DNA of 64,000 nt from Thamnocephalis sphaerospora (lineage: Eukaryota > Zoopagomycota > Zoopagomycetes > Zoopagales > Sigmoideomycetaceae), in assembly GCA_003614735.1 (NCBI GenBank), contig KZ992434.1, positions 1 through 64,000 of the forward strand. The letters are read 5' to 3'. Below the pieces are notes generated by a model. That model did no database searches, was not told the origin of the DNA, and saw only the letters and a list, made by a program, of their open reading frames with translations. The translations under genes were made by a program, and so were the position numbers. Of this stretch, positions 57,370-64,000 are shown piece after piece (within the stretch, counting starts at the first letter, position 1; each line of letters begins with the position of its first letter).

Positions 57370-57391
57370 CTGCTGCTGCTGCTGCTGCTGC
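57370..57391. repeat. (CTG)n trinucleotide repeat
   Basis: Seven CTG units lie upstream of the forkhead gene. Confidence 0.9.
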
Positions 57392-58165
57392 TTTCGTTGC
57401 TCGTCTGCTCTTGTTCCTTCCTGGCGCTCATCGGTCTTGTTGCCTGCTATTTGAGCTGCATTTGCGTACTATCGTTGCCGTCACTGGCGCCACGCACCAG
57501 ACAGCCAACGGGAGGGTTTGAGGACGCAAAACCTCTTGGCCCACGCCTCACCATTCCACCCACTTGCCGTGAACTTCTTTTGCTTGCGTTCCTTGCTGCT
57601 CACCCACCGCACACTCGACATCTCCGTGGTCCACTCACGACGAATTGTCCTGCTGCGCATCCTTGCGCTGTTGCAGCTCTACGGTAGCTTTCGTGACAAC
57701 GGCGTTGTGCGAAGAGGTGGGTGAATCGATGGTGGTCAGCTGTATGCTGGTCGATGCAGCATATACGCGCGGCACGCGAAAGCATACGCGCACGTCAACG
57801 TTGGCCGGCGCACCTATCGCTGTATGCCGGGTCCTCAGAGCTGCATTCTTTGTTTGTTTCGCTGGCTCTGCTACGTCAGCAACCTGTGAAGCGGATCGGC
57901 GCTGGTGCTACGTGGGGGGAGGCGGCGGATGCGCTCGGCCGTAACATCGATGGCTGACGTGCGCGCATGTATGCTGCAGTTCCGTGTAAACAGCATCCCG
58001 GACTGTGCTTGCACTGTCTCGACACAGCTGTCGCTGATTCTACGTGGTAAGCTCCCGTCCGTCTGCACCGGCACACCAGTGGGTCCGGCCGCTGCAGACG
58101 CACAGACATGCGCTAACCTGTGGGTGTGCACATGGCGGTCACGGTCACCGTCGGTATCAGCCGTC

Positions 58166-59746
<1,581 letters not shown>

Positions 59747-60346
59747 AGCACGGCATGCCGCTGATCCATGCCTGGACCTCCGGCGTGATCCGCTTCAAGA
59801 CGTGCACGCGCGTGCGCGTGTGCAGCCGCCCAGCCCCAGTGCATACTGGTTGTGAGCAGCCTCCATGCTACCGTGGATGCATGCTCACATTTTGCCGTGG
59901 CCATCGCCGGCGCTTCTCGACCGCCGCCGCTTTTGTGTAGGGCATGTGTACGCGCGTGCTGCTACTGCGCTGCCATTCACTCCACTCGTTCTATTTCGTA
60001 TCTCACCTCGGTCCTCTACTACTCTTGTAAAACCACTCGCGAGCGCGCGCGCGAATTCCACGCCGCCGCCACGGCCGTCGCCGTGCTCGCCGTGACTGCG
60101 CCTCCGCGCAATATACTGCCTTGCCTCACTCTCATCGCCAAGCACGCGTGTGAATGTCAGGCGATCAGCATTCCGACCGTTCTCAGCCGTGGCGGATGGG
60201 TGGCGTGACCTGCCTGCGACCGCCAGACTGCCGTTTACCAAAGCAGTCTCGGCCGGCGCGACCCGGCCGGTTGTGCGTGCATACATGCGTGTATGCGCGG
60301 GCGAGTGTGGGTGGGATGGTCGATTGGCGTTGAAAGTCAAATAATG
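59747..60346. other. 3' region of the forkhead gene and distal upstream region of the RVSF gene
   Basis: About 600 bp with no recognisable gene or motif. Confidence 0.45.
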
Positions 60347-60901
60347 AGCGTTGCAGGCACACTGTGAAACACACAGATTGGGGCTCCTCAAACAGTGTGT
60401 AGATCCATCGTTTGCTTCCTTTTCCTTGCCTCGCCCAACCTTACCGCCGGCCTTGCCCCTTTCTTCCTTCTCTTCCTTTTCCACGTTCGCTCGCTTGCTC
60501 GCACCCATTTCCTTGTCCCCCGAGTCTCGCGCATCGTGTCTAATACATACACGCTGCGGGCGTCCGCGTAATCATCTTTGTGTCCGTCGTTCGTGTTCTT
60601 TTTTCCTCCACGCCAGCAGCCACTACACGGTCGCTCTTGGTCGGCTAACTACGACGACTACCACCTGGCGACCCTTCTACGGCTCCCCTCTTCCTCTTCT
60701 AGTGGCTATTGCCTTTCCGCTACCCCGTCTGCTACACCTGCCCTACTATTACCTCTCTGCTATTCTACTACAGTTGTGGCTCGAGCCTGACGTGCGTTGT
60801 GTCTGGTCTTCATCCGTCCCTGTCTTCTGCGTCTTGTGTGCTTCTCGTGGTGTCTTCGCTTCTGTGTCTCGCGACGTGCGTGTCTGCTCCGTCTTTCTTC
60901 T

Positions 60902-60958
60902 ATACTACTGCTGCTACTACTACTACTACTATTACTACTACCACTACTACTACCACTG
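60902..60958. repeat. (TAC)n trinucleotide repeat
   Basis: An imperfect TAC/CAC array lies in the presumptive leader. Confidence 0.9.
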
Positions 60959-61167
60959 CCACCTTCTTTCTCCTCGCCTCGACCGCCGACACGCTTTGAT
61001 CTCAGATTTGTTAAAGCGTGTGTCTGCCTGGACACCCCATTGCACTCCGACTTTGCCTCACTCGATCACCCTCTTTGCCACCGTCTGTGCCGTGCTGTGT
61101 CAGCTTAATACCGCTGATTCTCTTTCGCTCTTTTTATCTATCGCTACTGCTTGCGTATCCACACACG

Positions 61168-61190
61168 CGTGTGTGTGTGTGTGTGTGTGT
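61168..61190. repeat. (GT)n microsatellite
   Basis: A GT run lies about 140 nt upstream of the RVSF gene start. Confidence 0.9.
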
Positions 61191-61323
61191 TGGTGTGTAC
61201 GGTTGCCAGACCTACGCTGCAGCAGTTGTCGCTTTTCACGCCCTTTCTTGGCGTTTTGGTACTACGCCTGTTGTCACTCCTTGACCTTTTCCTACACCCA
61301 GCGTGTGTGTATACGCGTGGTTG

Positions 61324-62442
61324 ATGCCGACGCTTGCCATGACAACCCCTATGCTGCAGCCCAACAAGCAGGCAGCCATGTCGTCGCCGCAGCTATCGAT
61401 GCTTGGCACGCCTTCTGCCGAGGATGCTGCAGCTGCGCTGTCAAACAGCGCAGCAGCCAACAGCCGGCCGCGAAGAAATCTGCACCGACGTGTAAGTGGC
61501 GGGCGATGGTGGGCACAGACATTATGCAGCGCCGCGCGGACCTGAAACCCTTCGATGGCCATGCCGCTAACCCACATGCGCCACCTAGACCCGCTCCACC
61601 AGCTCCGTCGACCCAGCCCTACTGGCCCATTTGCGGGCCTCCAAGGACCTGCCCAAGGATCTGATGGCAAAGATTGAGGCAAAGCGGGTAGGTACATGCT
61701 GCGGTGCACATGTGTGCGCACAATGCATCTATGCGCGGCAGCCATGCGCGCGCCTTTGGTCGCAATACGATCGCGTGGAGGCGCGCTAGCATGTGCTATC
61801 GTCGGTCCAATGCCTATGATTAACCGCTGCATCCGTTCTGTACAGGCATCCACGGTGTCGCTACCGTCTTTGCCCATGAAGGCGCTGGAGGCATCGAGTG
61901 ACCCTCTGGACGCGGATCCATGCACAACCCTTGATTTGGTGGGGATGTCGCGGCGCCGTGTGTCATTTGACACATCACGCAACGTGGTCATTGTGCCGCC
62001 GCAGCCCAACCGCCTGATGACTCGGCTGTCGCTCAAGGGTCGAAAGCTGCGTCTGGATCCCATCAACAACTGCGTTCGGCTCAACAACATTGCCGGCGAG
62101 ATTCGTCTACGGTCACCGGTGATGGAGGTGGACGAGGTGGACTTTGCCGATGACTTTAGCACAAGCACCGAAAGTGGCAGCGCGGCGTACAGCACCATTG
62201 ACGGGAGCGAACGCAGTTTTGACGAACCGCGACCGACCGACGACGATAGTCTGCGTAGTAGTTTTTTTTCCGACGATAGCGGCTCGAGTATGACCATCAA
62301 TCATATGAGCGAGCTGCCCGCCAACGGCGTTGCCGAAGAACCTCGCCGCGACCCGCCTCCCGGTCAAATGCAGGATCGGCCAGTGGCCAACACAGGCGGC
62401 GGTCTCCGGTGGGATATCTGGCGTCTTTGCTGGCAGGGCTAA
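61324..62442 (+). CDS. Protein of unknown function with a PP1-docking RVSF motif
   Basis: Exons 61324-61491, 61589-61687 and 61846-62442 join in frame to 287 residues. I do not recognise a family. The start reads MPTLAMTTPMLQPNKQAA. Exon 2 encodes a short helical segment, PALLAHLRASKDLPKDLMAK. Exon 3 begins with Ser/Pro-rich sequence, then SRRRVSFDTSRNVVIVPP: RVSF (61957-61968), preceded by basic residues, fits the RVxF consensus for protein phosphatase 1. An acidic, Ser-rich stretch follows (DEVDFADDFSTSTES; DDDSLRSSFFSDDSGSS). The frame may be spliced differently at its 3' end, where a further open segment runs to 62947. A PP1 regulatory role is an inference from one short motif. Confidence 0.6.
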
Positions 62443-62950
62443 ACCTACGCTGCAGCCGCTTGTCCGTCTGTGACCGCGACTCGGCCACTGCGGCCGCTGT
62501 CGGCGTCTGCAGCTGCATGCAGCCCCTTTTGCCACCACCGGCATTCTCGCCGATTCGATCAGTCTGTGCAAGATTGCGCCAACACCGCGGCGCTGTCTCT
62601 TGTATCTACTACTGTCATGCATGCTCGCATGTTGCGTGGTATGCGCCGAGGCGCCTGTCTGTCTGTCCGACCGGTAGACCGCCCGTTCCGTTTGCTTGCT
62701 CTGCTTCTTCACACTTTCGTCTCCCCACCCAATGTTCTTCCTCGTTTTGCTGCCTGTTTTCAGTGTTGTTGCCCGCACCTCTGCATTCTTTTCACACCCG
62801 GACGTTGCTCCCGTTTTATTCTTATTCATCATCTTTGCTGGTGCCGGCAAAGATGCACTAAACAGCGCGTTTGCGCGACTTGGCGCACTCTACGGTCTGC
62901 CGCCCGCGACTGGTCTGGACGATGCTGCTGCGATGAAGGCTGCGTAGCAT
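62443..62950. other. 3' region of the RVSF gene, possible additional exon
   Basis: A plus-strand open segment ending at 62947 (GKDALNSAFARLGALYG...) reads like coding sequence and could be spliced from the RVSF gene: the phase fits a GT at 62409 and an AG at 62762, but the intron would be ~350 nt. It ends three bases before the GCP3 stop codon. Confidence 0.35.
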
Positions 62951-64000
62951 CTAGTTTCGATGCATCATCATCTCCCTTCTCCGCTGCTCGTCCTCCTTCC
63001 GGTAATATTCGTTAAAGTCCAGTCGAAACGCAAGCGATTTAAAGTTCATGTCCGATTGTCCAGAAAGGGTGGTGATCAGTTTGGAAAGCTCACTCTGTTG
63101 CGGCGACGCGTTAGCATGTCCGGCGCATCGACAACGCCCAGGCGGTGCTGTACCTTGTACTTTGCAGCAATCTCGTCCAGTCGGCGCCGCAGCGGAGGCA
63201 GTTCCGTGTCGAGCAGCGTCTGCACTGCATTGTCATCCGCCTCGTCTTCCCGGCGAATACCCCACTCGCCGCGCAGCTCTCGCCTGGTTGCCTCTTTGCG
63301 CACCGCAGCACGTCGCTCGGCTGCCGCCCATGCTTTGGTGTAGATGGAGTCCTACGCGTATAGACACAACGTCAGCGCTGATGGTCGCGTGACGCAGTCC
63401 CAAGCTGGTTTTCTTGCCTGGAGTCGGCACGCTTCGAGGATAAGCCCAAAAATGTCGTCAAGATTTTCCATCAAGTTCTGTCAACGTGGACGCATTGTTT
63501 CCGCAGCTGTCAGCGTATCAGACGGTGAGAGACGGCATGGCAATCTGCTCACCTGCGACGGAGAAATTTCCAGCAACGCATTGCTCAGAATACTGCGAAG
63601 ATAGCGGTCATGTGCCTGGATCAGCAGATCCAAATCATTCGCTTTGTCCTTGATGACCTTGATCAGCTCTTCCCAGGAGCACTCCATCACCTAGACAATT
63701 TACACGCATTAGCAGCCGTGGAAGCGCACGTGTTGTGTCCGGCTGGCGGGGGCTACCTCAAACAGAATGTAATATTGAAGCTGGTAGATGAAATGGACCA
63801 TTTCGCTACACTGCAAGTTGCAGTAGCGCAGCTGTACCTGTAGCTCTGTTGCAGACGGCGGCGCATTTGATGCGGTCAGCACATCACGACAGAATGCTGT
63901 GGCTTGCAGTCTGCTCTGTTACGCACCTCGCACTCTGTTCAGCGTGTGCGCGCTAGTCATCTGGCGCCTCCATGCAGCCGAAAGGGTGTGCTCGACACGC
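62951..64000 (-). CDS. SPC98: Gamma-tubulin complex component 3 (Spc98/Alp6), partial, C-terminal part
   Basis: GCP3 binds gamma-tubulin in the ring complex that nucleates microtubules. Only the C-terminal part lies in the window; the gene enters from the right. Exons read LRYCNLQCSEMVHFIYQLQ and YYILFE, then VMECSWEELIKVIKDKA, LLIQAHDRYLRSILSNALL, RELRGEWGIRRE and LAFRLDFNEYYRKE before the stop at 62953-62951. These follow human GCP3 order ([40 protein letters not shown]). The last intron is inferred as 59 nt from AAG-GTACAG to CAACAG with a TGCTAAC branch site. The 5' part past the window edge is not visible. Confidence 0.88.

Larger units (their letters stand above)
56566..58165. other. 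Intergenic and leader region of the forkhead gene
   Basis: About 1.6 kb with a GT microsatellite (57061-57105), pyrimidine-rich sequence (about 57160-57240) and a CTG repeat (57370-57391). ATGs occur close to the forkhead start (58108 and 58131), including ATG CGC TAA, so short upstream ORFs or an intron are possible. Confidence 0.45.
60347..61323 (+). other. 977-nt ATG-free, pyrimidine-rich presumptive 5' leader of the RVSF gene
   Basis: After the ATG at 60344 no plus-strand ATG occurs in any frame until 61324. The sequence is strongly C/T-rich and contains a TAC repeat (60902-60958) and a GT run (61168-61190). A long open frame passes through it but has no ATG start and reads as low-complexity Ser/Leu/Pro/Tyr, so I treat it as untranslated. 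Confidence 0.5.

Noticed and set aside
60351-61664. A 437-codon plus-strand open frame
   Set aside because: It has no ATG start, is low-complexity Ser/Leu/Tyr/Cys encoded by CT-rich DNA and simple repeats, and overlaps the RVSF gene in another frame. It is better read as an untranslated leader.

Overview
The window is nuclear DNA of a filamentous-type fungus. Short introns (mostly 58-80 nt, GTRNGN..YAG with CTAAC/CTRAY branch motifs) interrupt most genes, and the gene content is fungal: lanosterol synthase, the BEM1 polarity scaffold, the fungal mitoribosomal protein Mrp51, a GCN4-type bZIP factor and an FHA-forkhead factor. A nuclear complex I subunit (NDUFS8) excludes Saccharomyces-like yeasts. 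The high intron load, the human-like LENG8/Thp3, STX6-like SNARE and GCP3 proteins, and the many AC/GT microsatellites suggest an early-diverging lineage. That placement is an inference from gene content; no marker search was run.

Layout. (1) Bases 1-5580 and 16029-21822 are the two arms of a large inverted duplication. Each arm carries an 18-exon lanosterol synthase gene and a secreted Gly/Ser-rich protein gene; the left copy of the latter is cut by the window edge. About 3 kb of the arms is almost identical, introns and spacer included, while the inner 2 kb is diverged, which looks like gene conversion. (2) Between the arms are RPS26, a WD40 protein, the exosome subunit RRP43, NDUFS8, a Maf nucleotide pyrophosphatase and an intronless F-box protein. 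(3) From 22.2 to 29.4 kb are a SAC3-domain Thp3/LENG8 protein with a prion-like N-terminus, a syntaxin-6 type SNARE and a tail-anchored TPR co-chaperone. (4) From 29.4 to 34 kb are BEM1 and a GCN4-like bZIP gene, the latter with paired TGACTCA sites upstream. (5) From 34.3 to 43 kb are Ku80, a tail-to-tail pair of paraoxonase-like genes and the splicing factor PRP18. (6) From 43.5 to 49 kb are RhoGDI, mitochondrial L12 and the replication licensing factor CDT1. (7) From 49.7 to 56.6 kb are the PKA regulatory subunit, ARP1 (centractin) and Mrp51. (8) From 58 to 64 kb are an FHA-forkhead factor, an unrecognised RVSF-containing protein and the 3' end of a GCP3/Spc98 gamma-tubulin complex gene.

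Most neighbours are housekeeping genes without functional linkage. Themes that recur are cell polarity and signalling (BEM1, RhoGDI, PKA-R), cytoskeleton (ARP1, GCP3), cell cycle and DNA maintenance (CDT1, forkhead, Ku80) and mitochondria (NDUFS8, bL12m, Mrp51). The most notable signals are the mosaic inverted duplication of sterol cyclase, very long ATG-free leaders in front of several regulatory genes, possible autoregulation of the bZIP gene, exons of 3, 7 and 16 coding bases, and a paraoxonase paralogue that has lost a conserved histidine. I recognised no tRNA, rRNA, transposon or CRISPR array.
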